Part shown: piece by piece, positions 55,200 to 64,000 of the stretch
Position numbering within the stretch: position 1 is the first letter of the stretch
How the letters are laid out: every line of letters starts with the position of its first letter
Source of the DNA: Wylensekiella montiformis
Lineage (GTDB): Bacteria > Bacillota > Negativicutes > Selenomonadales > Selenomonadaceae
DNA: 64,000 nt
Direction: 5' to 3'
Assembly: GCF_009697385.1 (NCBI RefSeq)
Contig: NZ_VUNL01000013.1
Span: forward strand, 19,400 to 83,399
Notes under the pieces: generated by a model
Seen by the model: only the letters and a program-made list of their open reading frames with translations
The model's database searches: none
Told to the model about the DNA's origin: nothing
Made by a program: the position numbers and the translations under genes

Positions 55200-55737
55200 C
55201 CGGTAAATATACAGCTGTATGCAGAGAATACACATGACCTGTCACCTCGCTTTTCCCCTCCAGTCTTATCTCATACAGTCCTCTTTTTTCCGCGACCGGC
55301 CGGCAGAAAAAATCCGTAATGGTTACACCGGCCAAAGCATGATCGCCGGTCATCGGCGCAAAAGCATCATTCTGAACCAGCTTGACGCGGCCATAATCAT
55401 TCAAATAATACTTCGTTTCCGTTGTACTGTCTTCATTTTTCTTCGAAAAGGCCGTTTTACGGTGATAGATCTTCACGCCGCGTTTATACGTCATGGGTTC
55501 CGCCCGGCGGGCGGTCAGCATATCCTCTGTCACACGATCCAGTGCCTGCCGGACCTCCTGTTGAAGTTCTTCATCGGCCAAATGGTACCGATAAGCTTTC
55601 CAACTGTTTGCCATCATCATCCCCGCCACTGCCAGCAGAAGAATCAGAACAGGAAGCGCCGCGACTGCCTCCAACAGGACAAATCCACCCTGTCCGTCCC
55701 GTTTACATCCTCTTCGACTCCTGTCCATGCCTGCCAA
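55186..55737 (-). CDS. PilW-like prepilin
   Basis: 183 residues with the class III leader GQGG and FVLLEAVAALPVLILLL: cleavage before Phe, with Glu at position 5. The C-terminal domain ends in a beta-rich part. Start is a TTG at 55737 (GGAGG four bases upstream) or the ATG at 55728. Overlaps the preceding gene by 35 bases. Confidence 0.7.
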   Translation of the reverse strand: MAGMDRSRRGCKRDGQGGFVLLEAVAALPVLILLLAVAGMMMANSWKAYRYHLADEELQQEVRQALDRVTEDMLTARRAEPMTYKRGVKIYHRKTAFSKKNEDSTTETKYYLNDYGRVKLVQNDAFAPMTGDHALAGVTITDFFCRPVAEKRGLYEIRLEGKSEVTGHVYSLHTAVYLPDDIP

Positions 55738-56128
55738 TCAGCCTCCTGAATCGCTGTTCCCCGGAAAAACCTGATTTCTCCCATTGAACCACAACCACAA
55801 CGGACACCATTCCAGTAGAATCCCGAGAGCCCGTCTCTGCCCGCACCCGATAAATTCCGCCATTCTGCCGCAAGGAATCCGGACTGCCCAGCCACGGCTG
55901 CACAGAAGAAGCAGAAAAACTCTCCTCATTCTGTTCCATCCATTGAAGGCGGGAAAACTCCTCCCGTGCCAAATAAAGCGCCGTAGTCCGCGCAGCATCG
56001 GCACACCGCAGTGCTGCAGCCTGACGATAAAACAGAAGGCAACCCGTCATAGCCAGCAGCATCAGGCTGATCCCTAACGTCTCCAACAGGATATATCCCT
56101 GCTCGTTGTTTTTTTCCTGTTTCACCAT
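55703..56128 (-). CDS. PilV-like prepilin
   Basis: 141 residues; leader NNEQG followed by YILLETLGISLMLLAMTG, so Tyr would be the first mature residue and Glu 5 is kept. The remainder is a small variable domain. Overlaps both neighbours by a few bases. Confidence 0.7.
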   Translation of the reverse strand: MVKQEKNNEQGYILLETLGISLMLLAMTGCLLFYRQAAALRCADAARTTALYLAREEFSRLQWMEQNEESFSASSVQPWLGSPDSLRQNGGIYRVRAETGSRDSTGMVSVVVVVQWEKSGFSGEQRFRRLIGRHGQESKRM

Positions 56129-56634
56129 TTTCCTCCCCGCTCAATACGCAGCCGTCCGCTCCGATTAATCCGAATCCACCGCTGTTCCTCCGGATGCCCG
56201 CGGACCATCAGGACAATCGTCCCCATCATCCCCTTGCTCGTCAATCCGCTGTTCCAGCGGAAGGAAAATTCAGAATCACCTCCGGCATTTGGCCAGCTCA
56301 TCTTTATCATCGGCATAAGCTTATGCGAGAAGCGCTTCGAATATTTCAACGTGCCGCCTTTTGCCCAGATATCATAGCTATCTGCATTCAGATTAATAAA
56401 CACCTTCTGAATCCATACCGAGTTTTGCCCATATCCATAAGCCGGCTCATTGCATTGACGACTCATAGACCGGATACGGCGCAGATCAGCCAGCAGATGC
56501 TCGGTCTCATATTCCAGTGCCGCCTGTCGATAAAACCGCAGCACAGAAGGAGCAGCCATCGCACTCAGGATGCCAAGAATCATGATGACCACCATCAGCT
56601 CAGCCAGAATAAATCCGGATATCCGTCTTTCCAA
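56122..56634 (-). CDS. GspH/FimT-like prepilin
   Basis: 170 residues; leader ERRISG and the classic FILAELMVVIMILGILSAMA helix with Glu 5, followed by the GspH/FimT beta domain (WIRINRSGRLRIERGG). TTG start at 56634 behind GGAGGG. Expected to be a tip or priming pseudopilin. Confidence 0.78.
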   Translation of the reverse strand: MERRISGFILAELMVVIMILGILSAMAAPSVLRFYRQAALEYETEHLLADLRRIRSMSRQCNEPAYGYGQNSVWIQKVFINLNADSYDIWAKGGTLKYSKRFSHKLMPMIKMSWPNAGGDSEFSFRWNSGLTSKGMMGTIVLMVRGHPEEQRWIRINRSGRLRIERGGKW

Positions 56635-56681
56635 TTTCTTTCTATCCCTCCGCTTGCTTCTCCGGCATCATCTCATCAGCT

Positions 56682-57224
56682 TTATAACAAATAAGCCGCG
56701 TACCATTGCCAGCACTGACGCCCCCATAAAAAGGCAGCATAGCCGCCGATCGCCAGAAACGGTCCAAACGCCATGGAATCCTTCCAGCACATGCGGCTTG
56801 TACAAAGCAGCAATGCTATGGTACCGCCCAGCAAAAAAGCCAGGGCCAAAGCCGGAATCACCGCCTGCCATCCCAGCCAAAGCCCCAGGGCGGCGCCCAT
56901 TTTTACATCGCCAAGGCCCAGTCCGCCGCGGCTCGCCAGACGAAGAAAAAAGAGACTTCCACCGCTTATGATCCCTCCTGCCGCGGCCTCGCTCCAGTCC
57001 AGACTTCCCCATCCCCAGCAGAAGACAGACGCAACAGCAAGGACAGCAGTCAGACGGTCAGGAAGCAGGCCGCACCGCAGATCGGTAAGCGCCAGCAAAA
57101 TCAGCACCAGAGCCAGCCCCCCGCTGACAGCCAGCTCGGCACCGTACCGGCCAGACAGCATGGCCGCAAAAAGAGCCGCTGTTTCCAGCAAAAAAATCTC
57201 CACGCATTCCTTACGCCGCAGCAT
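56682..57224 (-). CDS. prepilin peptidase, short A24 form
   Basis: Cleaves the leader of prepilins in the inner membrane. 180 residues with about six helices and the two catalytic Asp motifs LTDLRCGLLPD and GLGDVKMG. The N-terminal cysteine-rich methyltransferase domain of PilD is absent, so N-methylation would need another protein. AAAGGAG lies nine bases before the ATG at 57224. Confidence 0.85.
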   Translation of the reverse strand: MLRRKECVEIFLLETAALFAAMLSGRYGAELAVSGGLALVLILLALTDLRCGLLPDRLTAVLAVASVFCWGWGSLDWSEAAAGGIISGGSLFFLRLASRGGLGLGDVKMGAALGLWLGWQAVIPALALAFLLGGTIALLLCTSRMCWKDSMAFGPFLAIGGYAAFLWGRQCWQWYAAYLL

Positions 57225-57274
57225 CTGGAAAGGCTCCTTTCTTCTTGCCTGATGCTCCGGCATGCTTCCCGCAT

Positions 57275-57679
57275 TCATCGGCCAAAATCCCCGGCAGGGT
57301 GGCCACCGCATACAGCCCGGCAGCCATCCTGCGAAGGAAGCAGCGTTTTACTGTCTTTTTGAAGAAGATAACTTGTTTCATGAAGTTCCGTCACGGATCC
57401 GTCTTTCAAACGACATTTTCCCTGCGGTGGTTTTAAGTTCTGAAGATCGGCGACATACCCGGAAAGATCACTGATCGACTCCGGTACTTTTCCTGTTTCC
57501 GTCTGATATACAGCAATCGCTGTATCCAGTGTCGTAAGATCAGCCATAACCTTGGCTGTGTTCGCTGAAACAACCGCGGACTGAAACTTCGGTACGGCGA
57601 TTGATGCCACAATCCCGATGATCATGACAGCGATCAATACCCCTAAAAGAGAAAAACCTTCCTGCCCTGCACGTTTCAT
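57275..57679 (-). CDS. type IV pilin-like protein lacking Glu 5
   Basis: 134 residues; leader MKRAGQEG then FSLLGVLIAVMIIGIVASIA. The helix and small C-terminal domain (VMADLTTLDTAIAVYQTETG) fit a GspG or major-pilin type, but position 5, nearly always Glu, is Gly. AAAGGAGG precedes the ATG at 57679. First gene of the cluster. No assembly ATPase, platform or retraction gene is in the window. Confidence 0.8.
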   Translation of the reverse strand: MKRAGQEGFSLLGVLIAVMIIGIVASIAVPKFQSAVVSANTAKVMADLTTLDTAIAVYQTETGKVPESISDLSGYVADLQNLKPPQGKCRLKDGSVTELHETSYLLQKDSKTLLPSQDGCRAVCGGHPAGDFGR

Positions 57680-57810
57680 AACTTCTCCTCCTTTTAAAAA
57701 CATAACCGGAAAATGTCCTTTTCTGTAAGACATCGTTTTAATTTTCTCGTAATTTTTCTCATTTCCTTCTGACTTTTAAAATTTTTCTCATATTTTATGT
57801 TACAACATTA

Positions 57811-57846
57811 CAAAATGCGGGACCGGAATTTCACTTCCGGTCCCGC
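57811..57846 (-). terminator. rho-independent terminator after the chemoreceptor gene
   Basis: 12-bp stem GCGGGACCGGAA (57817-57828) / TTCCGGTCCCGC (57835-57846), followed on the minus strand by ATTTTG. It separates the chemoreceptor from the pilus cluster. Confidence 0.85.
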
Positions 57847-57892
57847 AGGACTGATGTTATCGTATGCAATGGTTTCTCATTAACAGGTCTGT

Positions 57893-59614
57893 TCAAAATT
57901 TAAAATGCTGCAGGGAATTTTGAAGGGCCTGTGCCAAATTGGCCAAAGAGGTGCTGGCATCGGCAATTTCCGTAGCAGAAGCAGACTGCTCTTCCGAAGC
58001 CGCCGATACGCTTTCCATCTCCGTGGCAATCGTCCGTCCTTTATCCAAAACACCGCCGGACTTCGTCCGCACAAGGTCAGTCTCTCCGGACACGGCCCGG
58101 ATATCGTCGCTCATGGCCTTAGCCTGTTCAGCGACGCCGACGGCCGCTTCACGGATATGATCAAACGTAGCGCGCAGCTGTTCCACAGAAGCCGTGCCCT
58201 CACGAACGGCCTGGCTCCCCTCCTGCATCGAACGCACCGCTTCCGCCGTGTCGTTTTGAATCCCGGTGATCAAACCGGTGATACGCTGCGCCGCTTCCTG
58301 CGATTCTTCCGCCAGCTTGCGCACTTCATCTGCCACGACAGCAAAGCCGCGTCCATGCTCACCGGCACGGGCTGCTTCAATCGCTGCATTCAAGGCAAGA
58401 AGATTCGTCTGCTCGGCAATCGTTGAAATATCCTCGACAATCTGCCCGATTTCCTGCGAACTCTGGCCCAGCTTGTCCACTGTCGCCGCCGACCCATTGA
58501 CGATGCGCGACACGCTTTCAATCTGATCCACAGCAGATTTTACCGATTCGCTGCCGCTTACCGCCGCATCATGCGTGACCGCAGCATGCTCCGATACGCG
58601 TTTGGCCGTCTCGCTCAAATGACGAACCGACTCCGCCGTCTTATCGATGGAATCAATGGTGTCTCCGACATCCTGCTGCTGCTCCGCAACAGCGCCTGCA
58701 GCTTTGGTCACAGACTGTGCCACCTGTTCTGACGCTTGTGCCGACTGCGCCGCACTGGCCGTGAGCTCCTCAGAAGACGCAGCCAGCTGCTCCGCCGATG
58801 TGCTGGTACTGCGCATCAGTTTATGGAGTTCCTGACGTACCGAAGCCACCTGATCCGCCATCTCGCCGAACTCGTCTCCGCGGTCAATCTCACGGGCATG
58901 ATCGCTGAAATCTCCTGCCTTGAGACGGCCGAGCGCAGCCATCATCTTCTGCATCGGATTGGTAATTTCCTTGGTAATCCATACACAGGCACCAATCATA
59001 ATCATCAGGGTAACGAGCAGCTGAATCACCATATTGCGGATGGCCGTTGCAGCCGCTTCTTCATTCTCATTGTTGGTTTCTCCCGCGCCCTGGCTTTCCA
59101 GCTGCGCCAATTTTCCTAAATCCTTGCCCAGATCAGCAGCCAGCTTGGCACCGCCCTTTTCATAAACAGCCAATGCTTCTGCCCCCTGGCCCTGTTCAGA
59201 AAATGCTACGACCTGATCGAGATTCTGGCGCAGTGCTTTCCAGTCCTGCTCCACGATTTCCATCGCGCTGTCCGTAGCCTCATCGTCATACGGGATATCA
59301 TTATATGCCTTGATATTGTCTTCCACTGTCTTTACGGCATCCTCATATTTCCCGCGCAATTCCTTCATGCGCTGCGGCTGATCCTTGACCGTGGTCATGG
59401 TGACGGCCATTCCCTGCGCATAACGCACCCCGTAGCGCGCCTGCCCAACATAATCCAACCCCTTGACCGAATATTCATACATCTCATCCATACCGGTCTT
59501 CGCCTTTTGAATGGCTGAATATCCATACCAGCCAATGCAGCTCATACCAATCACCGCAATGACAGCCAGAATCAGAAGTTTGTACGCCACTCGTAAATTG
59601 TTCATCCAAGACAT
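57893..59614 (-). CDS. methyl-accepting chemotaxis protein
   Basis: 573 residues: N-terminal helix (about 10-32), a four-helix-bundle-type periplasmic sensor (35-185), second helix (about 193-215), HAMP ([15 protein letters not shown]), and the signalling domain with the hairpin tip [20 protein letters not shown] then [18 protein letters not shown]. It signals to CheA/CheW. AAAGGAG precedes the ATG at 59614. The ligand is unknown; pilus genes lie downstream. Confidence 0.92.
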   Translation of the reverse strand: MSWMNNLRVAYKLLILAVIAVIGMSCIGWYGYSAIQKAKTGMDEMYEYSVKGLDYVGQARYGVRYAQGMAVTMTTVKDQPQRMKELRGKYEDAVKTVEDNIKAYNDIPYDDEATDSAMEIVEQDWKALRQNLDQVVAFSEQGQGAEALAVYEKGGAKLAADLGKDLGKLAQLESQGAGETNNENEEAAATAIRNMVIQLLVTLMIMIGACVWITKEITNPMQKMMAALGRLKAGDFSDHAREIDRGDEFGEMADQVASVRQELHKLMRSTSTSAEQLAASSEELTASAAQSAQASEQVAQSVTKAAGAVAEQQQDVGDTIDSIDKTAESVRHLSETAKRVSEHAAVTHDAAVSGSESVKSAVDQIESVSRIVNGSAATVDKLGQSSQEIGQIVEDISTIAEQTNLLALNAAIEAARAGEHGRGFAVVADEVRKLAEESQEAAQRITGLITGIQNDTAEAVRSMQEGSQAVREGTASVEQLRATFDHIREAAVGVAEQAKAMSDDIRAVSGETDLVRTKSGGVLDKGRTIATEMESVSAASEEQSASATEIADASTSLANLAQALQNSLQHFKF

Positions 59615-59657
59615 AACTTCCACTCCTTTTATCTCTTCCATAAAATCCTTACAACAA

Positions 59658-59699
59658 GATATCCCCTAAGATATCTCCTATAATATTGATATCTCCTAT
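59658..59699. repeat. three GATATCYCCTAW repeats upstream of the chemoreceptor gene
   Basis: GATATCCCCTAA (59658-59669), GATATCTCCTAT (59670-59681) and GATATCTCCTAT (59688-59699), the last two separated by AATATT. They occupy the leader 44-85 bases before the ATG. On the minus strand each contains AGG(A/G)GATATC, so they could be a protein-binding array or decoy ribosome sites. Confidence 0.55.
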
Positions 59700-59758
59700 G
59701 ATTCCCCGTCTTTATATATTGATATTCGCGCATCACAAAAAAACTCCTTCCATTTTAA

Positions 59759-59798
59759 TAAAAAAAATGAAGTAATCATTTTTATTGATTACTTCATT
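59759..59798 (-). terminator. rho-independent terminator after pheST-zapA
   Basis: AATGAAGTAATC (59766-59777) pairs with GATTACTTCATT (59787-59798), followed on the minus strand by a run of T. Confidence 0.8.
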
Positions 59799-59810
59799 GG
59801 ATATATCTTT

Positions 59811-60071
59811 TTATTTTTCATCCATAAGCTCGACCAGTTCATCATAATCTGCCCGCAGATCCTGATACTCTTCCGCGATCTGTAAAGCAGTCAGCACCGC
59901 AATTTTTCGATCGTCAAAGCTGCGGACTGAACGGGCCATCTGTTTCATTTTTCGGTCCACCTCGGCGGCAAGTTTCTCCAAGCGATCCGGATTGTCGGTT
60001 TTGAGCGGATAGCTATTGCCGTAGATTTCTACGACGATGCGCTGAGCTTCCCGTTTTCTTTCTTTATCCAT
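59811..60071 (-). CDS. zapA: cell division protein ZapA
   Basis: 86-residue FtsZ-ring crosslinker: RIVVEIYGNSYPLKTDNPDR at the N-terminus and a C-terminal coiled coil (VLTALQIAEEYQDLRADYDEL). It lies 12 bases after pheT, a common arrangement in Firmicutes. Confidence 0.92.
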   Translation of the reverse strand: MDKERKREAQRIVVEIYGNSYPLKTDNPDRLEKLAAEVDRKMKQMARSVRSFDDRKIAVLTALQIAEEYQDLRADYDELVELMDEK

Positions 60072-60083
60072 CTTCGTTCACCT

Positions 60084-62519
60084 TTATGCACGCAGCTCTG
60101 CCCGGAATTGCGTTTTGACTGCTTCCAGTATGCTTTGGAACCCGGCATCTGCTTCCTCATCCGTCAACGTCTTGTCGGACGACTGGAACTGCAGATTAAA
60201 GGCCAGACTCTTTTTCCCCGCTGCAACATGCTCGCCGGTATAAACATCAAACAAGGTTACCCCCTTGAAATAAGCTCCCCCATTTCGAGCGATAACGGCT
60301 TCAATGTCAGATGCAGCCGCATCCTCGTCCACCACAATGGCAAGGTCACGCGCAATGGCCGGATATTTCGGCAGTGACTTATAATGGAAGTTCTTGGCCG
60401 TGTATTTCATCAGTGTCTCCACATCCATCTCGAAAAGGTACACCTTCTGCTTGATGCCAAAGTTAGCGGCGACAGCCGGATGCAATTCTCCCACCGTAGC
60501 GATTACCTCGCGGCCCTTCTTGAAGAGGGCCGTCTTGCCCGGATGCATAGCAAAGTGCTCGCCGGCCTCAACCGTGCAGCCGGAAATCGACAAAGCCCGG
60601 AAGAGTTCCTCGACGATGCCCTTCATATCGTAAAAATCCACCATCTCGTTGCTCTGATTCCAGCCCACCGGATGGCGGCGGCCTGTGATCAGACCAGCCA
60701 GCCTGATCACCTCATCCGGCTGCTCCGTGACCGGCAGCGCCTTCGGATAAAATACCGGTGCCACATCAAAAATCCGGATATCCGTATTCTTGCGGGAGAA
60801 ATTGCGGACGGCATTTTCCATAATACTCGTAAGCAGACTCGTACGAACCAGCGGATATTCATCGGTCAGCGGGTTCATGATCGGGATAGCCCGGCGTAGT
60901 TTGCTGTCAGACGGAACGCACATTTTATCCAGCATATCCGTATTGGTGAAGCTGAAAGACAACTCCTCCGTCATGCCAAGGCCAGCCAGCACATGCTTAA
61001 TACGGTCAATAAAATTCCGGCGCAGGCTCTGACGGCCCTGCATCATGCGTCCAAACGGTGTGGTTGACGGAATGTTATCAAAGCCGTAAATACGGGAAAT
61101 CTCTTCCGAAAGATCTTCCATATAGGTACAGTCATTGCGCCAGGACGGAACCACTGCCTGATAAGCGCCGGATGCCGTCTCACGGACGCCAAACCCGAGA
61201 CGTTCAAGAATATCGATCATTTTGCTGCCCGGCAGCTGTGTCCCGAGACGGCGGTTGATCTCGTCCACAGTAAAATCAATCCTGACCTGCGGTTTTGGCG
61301 CCGGATAAACATCGACGACCCCCTTCGTTACCGTACAAGCCCCCATGTCCTGCAAGAGCTGACATGCCCGATCCAGAGCGCGCGGCGTATTGGATACATC
61401 CACTCCGCGCTCAAAGCGGCCGGACGCTTCCGAATGAAGGCCGCAGGCCCGCGAGGTACGGCGTATATTGGGCCCGTTAAAGGAAGCCGCTTCAAGAACC
61501 ACCGTTGTGGTCTTTTCCGTCACTTCCGTCTCCAGTCCGCCCATAATTCCAGCCAATCCAGCGGGCTTTTCCTCATCGGCAATGACGAGCTCCGTACCTT
61601 TCGCCACACGGGAAGAATCATCCAGCGTATGAAGGTTTTCCCCGGCTTCCGCCACGCGCGCCGTCAGATGATGGCCTTTGATTTCATCGTAATCATACGC
61701 ATGCATCGGCTGGCCGAGCTCAATCATGACAAAATTCGTAACATCAACTACATTATTAATGGAACGGATACCTGCCCCCTCCAGACGCTGCTGCATCCAT
61801 TCCGGAGATGGACCGATCTTTACATTGCGGATCACGCGGGCTGAAAAGCGATTACACAGCTCCGTGGCTTCAATGTCAACTTTGATCAGATCCGCCGCCG
61901 CGGCTTCATCGTCTTCCCGGACTTGAATATCCGGATAATGCGGTACATTTCCCGTGAGGACCGCTGCTTCGCGGACCAATCCCAAAACGCTGAAACAATC
62001 GCCGCGATTTGCCGTAAGCTCAAATTCCAAAACGACATCATCAAGCCCCAGAACATCCTTGGCCGGTACTCCCACCGGCGTATCCGGCGGCAAAATGTAA
62101 ATGCCGTTCTTCTGCTCATCCGTCAGCTTCGTAAGATCCATATGAAGCTCTTCTGCCGAGCACAGCATGCCGTTCGACGGAAGGCCGCGCAGCTTTCCCT
62201 TCTTTATGTGAAGCCCGTTCGGCAAATGAGCGCCAATCATGGCCACGGGAACAATCTGTCCTTCGCGGACATTCTGTGCGCCCGTAATGATCTGGATACA
62301 CTCCCCCGCTCCAACATTCATTTGACAGATTTGAAGATGGTCGGAATCCGGATGCGGTTCGATCTGCTCGATTTTCCCCGTTACCACCTTATCCAGCCCT
62401 GCATCGGCACGGATGACATTTTCCACCGACACACCAGCCATAGTATATTTATCCGCAAGCTCTTCCGCCGTCTCATTGAAATTGATATAATCGTTCAGCC
62501 ATTTAATGGATACCTGCAT
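60084..62519 (-). CDS. pheT: phenylalanine--tRNA ligase beta subunit
   Basis: 811 residues. N-terminal tRNA-binding (EMAP-like) domain with VVTGKIEQIEPHPDSDHLQI (about 46-65), B3/B4 editing region (NVVDVTNFVMIELGQPMHAY), B5 (RRLGTQLPGSKM), the synthetase-like core (PLTDEYPLVRTSLL), and a C-terminal anticodon-binding FDX-ACB domain. It pairs with PheS as an alpha2-beta2 enzyme; 18 bases separate the genes. Confidence 0.97.
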   Translation of the reverse strand: MQVSIKWLNDYINFNETAEELADKYTMAGVSVENVIRADAGLDKVVTGKIEQIEPHPDSDHLQICQMNVGAGECIQIITGAQNVREGQIVPVAMIGAHLPNGLHIKKGKLRGLPSNGMLCSAEELHMDLTKLTDEQKNGIYILPPDTPVGVPAKDVLGLDDVVLEFELTANRGDCFSVLGLVREAAVLTGNVPHYPDIQVREDDEAAAADLIKVDIEATELCNRFSARVIRNVKIGPSPEWMQQRLEGAGIRSINNVVDVTNFVMIELGQPMHAYDYDEIKGHHLTARVAEAGENLHTLDDSSRVAKGTELVIADEEKPAGLAGIMGGLETEVTEKTTTVVLEAASFNGPNIRRTSRACGLHSEASGRFERGVDVSNTPRALDRACQLLQDMGACTVTKGVVDVYPAPKPQVRIDFTVDEINRRLGTQLPGSKMIDILERLGFGVRETASGAYQAVVPSWRNDCTYMEDLSEEISRIYGFDNIPSTTPFGRMMQGRQSLRRNFIDRIKHVLAGLGMTEELSFSFTNTDMLDKMCVPSDSKLRRAIPIMNPLTDEYPLVRTSLLTSIMENAVRNFSRKNTDIRIFDVAPVFYPKALPVTEQPDEVIRLAGLITGRRHPVGWNQSNEMVDFYDMKGIVEELFRALSISGCTVEAGEHFAMHPGKTALFKKGREVIATVGELHPAVAANFGIKQKVYLFEMDVETLMKYTAKNFHYKSLPKYPAIARDLAIVVDEDAAASDIEAVIARNGGAYFKGVTLFDVYTGEHVAAGKKSLAFNLQFQSSDKTLTDEEADAGFQSILEAVKTQFRAELRA

Positions 62520-62537
62520 GGTTCAACCCCCTTATTT

Positions 62538-63566
62538 TCAGAACTGGCTCAGGAAGCGTATGTCATTATCATAGAACAGACGCAAATCATCGATGCCGTA
62601 AGACAGCATGGCAATGCGCTCTACTCCCAAACCAAAAGCAAACCCGCTGACTTTTTTCGGATCATAACCGCTCATTTCCAAAACATGCGGATGTACCATC
62701 CCGGCACCGAGTATCTCCAGCCAGCCGGTTCCTTTGCATACCCTGCAGCCCTTGCCATGACACATAACGCAGGAAATATCTACCTCTGCCGACGGCTCGG
62801 TAAAAGGAAAGAAACTTGGGCGGAAACGAACGCCGACGTTTTCATTGAAAATTTGATGCAGGAAAAGTTCCAGTGTTCCTTTGAGATCTGCCAGACTGAT
62901 TCCTTTATCGATGACCAGTCCTTCCACCTGCGTAAACATGGGGGAATGCGTCGCATCATATTCATCGCGGCGATAAACACGTCCGGGAGCAATCATCCGA
63001 ATCGGAGCGTTCGGCTCATTCCCCTGCATCGTGCGCGCCTGAACCGGCGAGGTCTGGGAACGCATGAGAATCTCATCGGTGATGTAAAAGGAATCCTGCA
63101 TATCACGCGCCGGATGATCCTTGGGCAAGTTTAGCGCCTCAAAATTGAAATAATCGCGCTCAATCTCCGGCCCTTCTTCTACACTGAACCCCATATGGAC
63201 AAAAATGTCCTTGATGCGTTCCAGCGTCAGCGTCAGCGGATGCAGATGTCCCATCGGTACGTTGCGCCCCGGCAGCGTCACATCAATTTTCTCACCGGCG
63301 ATCTTATCGGCAAGGGCCTGGGCCTTAAGTTCCTTATTCTTTTCAGCAATGAGTTCTTCAATCTGCGCTTTGGCCTCGTTGATGATTTTGCCGACCTTCG
63401 GCCGATCCTCTTTGGCCAACGCTCCCATGCTGCGAAGGATCGACGTAAACTCGCCTTTTTTCCCCAGGAACCGGATGCGAATATCATCGAGTTCGCTGAG
63501 ACTCGATGCCTTCTGCTGAATCAGTTCAGCAGCCTGCTCCCTGAGCTTTGCAATCTTCTCTTCCAT
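62538..63566 (-). CDS. pheS: phenylalanine--tRNA ligase alpha subunit
   Basis: 342-residue catalytic subunit: N-terminal coiled coil, motif 2 region [14 protein letters not shown], Phe-pocket segment [16 protein letters not shown] and motif 3 [20 protein letters not shown] lies seven bases before the ATG at 63566. Expression is under the T-box upstream. Confidence 0.97.
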   Translation of the reverse strand: MEEKIAKLREQAAELIQQKASSLSELDDIRIRFLGKKGEFTSILRSMGALAKEDRPKVGKIINEAKAQIEELIAEKNKELKAQALADKIAGEKIDVTLPGRNVPMGHLHPLTLTLERIKDIFVHMGFSVEEGPEIERDYFNFEALNLPKDHPARDMQDSFYITDEILMRSQTSPVQARTMQGNEPNAPIRMIAPGRVYRRDEYDATHSPMFTQVEGLVIDKGISLADLKGTLELFLHQIFNENVGVRFRPSFFPFTEPSAEVDISCVMCHGKGCRVCKGTGWLEILGAGMVHPHVLEMSGYDPKKVSGFAFGLGVERIAMLSYGIDDLRLFYDNDIRFLSQF

Positions 63567-63583
63567 CAATAAACCTCCTGACA

Positions 63584-63811
63584 CAAAAAAACCTTCGTCC
63601 CCGCACAGACTCGTGCATGAGGGGCGAAGGTAAATATCCGCGGTACCACCCTGATTTATCGCTCAAACGCTTTAACGCAGCTGCTGCGTCCGGCATTTCC
63701 TCCGGAGACTCCAAAGCGAACGTTCAGCTCGCCGCACCATCTCCTTCCCACCAACCGGAGACTCTCTATAGATGCTTTGCCAGCCTACTCTTCTTCTTCA
63801 TCGTCACATTA
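63584..63811 (-). promoter_or_regulatory. T-box leader of pheST
   Basis: The minus strand contains the invariant T-box sequence AGGGTGGTACCGCGG (63638-63652), followed by a terminator hairpin (63591-63602 with 63621-63631, then seven U). Upstream is stem I material. A plausible UUC (Phe) specifier is the triplet at 63718-63720 within ACGTTCGC. Uncharged tRNA-Phe would stabilise the antiterminator and switch pheST on. Confidence 0.92.
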
Positions 63812-63817
63812 CATCCA

Positions 63818-63846
63818 AGTGTAACATAGATACAAGCATTTTGCAA
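63818..63846 (-). promoter_or_regulatory. pheST promoter
   Basis: Minus-strand TTGCAA (63841-63846), 17 bases, TACACT (63818-63823). The third IS copy begins only 29 bases upstream of the -35. Confidence 0.7.
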
Positions 63847-63874
63847 ATTGGTGCTATGTCAAAAATGCTCAATG

Positions 63875-64000
63875 TGTAGGTTTACAATAGATGTGAGACT
63901 GGAGGGATATACAAAAGCGACCGAATCCCGTAGAATATTGGTTGCAACAAACTTCTACAAAAGGAGACCCGATCGCCATGTCTATCATACCACATCAGAA
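63875..64000 (+). mobile_element. IS, copy 3, cut by the window edge
   Basis: Starts with the same TGTAGGTTTACAATAGATG end as the copies at 31121 and 43494 and matches them to the last base of the window. The neighbouring 257-bp RNA unit is absent here, so this copy defines the true left end of the IS. Whether it is full length cannot be seen. Confidence 0.85.
63978..64000 (+). CDS. transposase, first codons only
   Basis: ATG at 63978 behind AAAGGAG; reads MSIIPHQ, identical to the other two copies, then runs off the window. Confidence 0.65.

Noticed and set aside
59658..59699. CRISPR array
   Set aside because: Repeats are 12 bases with no regular spacers and no cas genes nearby.
61923..63134. 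403-codon plus-strand open frame across pheT and pheS
   Set aside because: Spans the junction of two certain genes on the other strand; shadow.

Overview
The window looks like a chromosome segment of a member of the Negativicutes (Selenomonas/Mitsuokella-like; this placement is inference). The evidence is mixed: strong Firmicutes-type Shine-Dalgarno sites, a T-box leader on pheST and TTG/GTG starts, together with diderm traits (a heptose-phosphate kinase of the LPS type, a type IV pilus gene set). The core is GC-balanced. Most genes are on the minus strand in compact operons. No rRNA, tRNA or CRISPR array was seen.

Left core (1-30.9 kb): an arginine operon argC-J-B-D-F-G behind a promoter covered by two ARG boxes; a small peptidoglycan glycosyltransferase; L-serine dehydratase sdaAB/sdaAA; dapA; an M16C peptidase; a heptose-type PfkB kinase; a large glutamine synthetase with a terminator-like leader; a gluzincin-like peptidase with a degenerate second half; an SsuABC-type ABC transporter; a coiled-coil membrane protein, a DUF3783 protein and a NYN-ribbon-helix-helix fusion; mnmA; tmcAL; a VOC protein, a lipid kinase, a flippase and prfC.

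Accessory region (30.9-45.8 kb): about 12.4 kb bracketed by two 816/815-bp direct repeats. Each repeat holds a small structured RNA unit (own promoter, terminator, partly compensatory changes between copies) and a 535-bp internally deleted insertion sequence. A third copy of that IS starts at 63875. Inside are an IS30 element, a complete EcoRII-like restriction-modification set (Dcm-type methylase, EcoRII endonuclease, Vsr) with a regulator broken by an amber codon, an AT-rich GHKL ATPase, a DNPH1-like nucleotide N-hydrolase, a 964-residue SF2 helicase with a nuclease-like C-terminus, gene remnants and an IS3 element. To the right lie a truncated group II intron and an IS1182-type remnant. The region reads as a decayed but still populated defence island.

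Right core (45.9-64 kb): a molybdopterin oxidoreductase; rplS-lepB-xth; aroC-aroK-aroB; a minor type IV pilus cluster (pilin, prepilin peptidase, four pseudopilin-like genes, PilM/N-like fusion, PilO-like) without assembly ATPase or platform genes; a chemoreceptor; and pheS-pheT-zapA controlled by a T-box.
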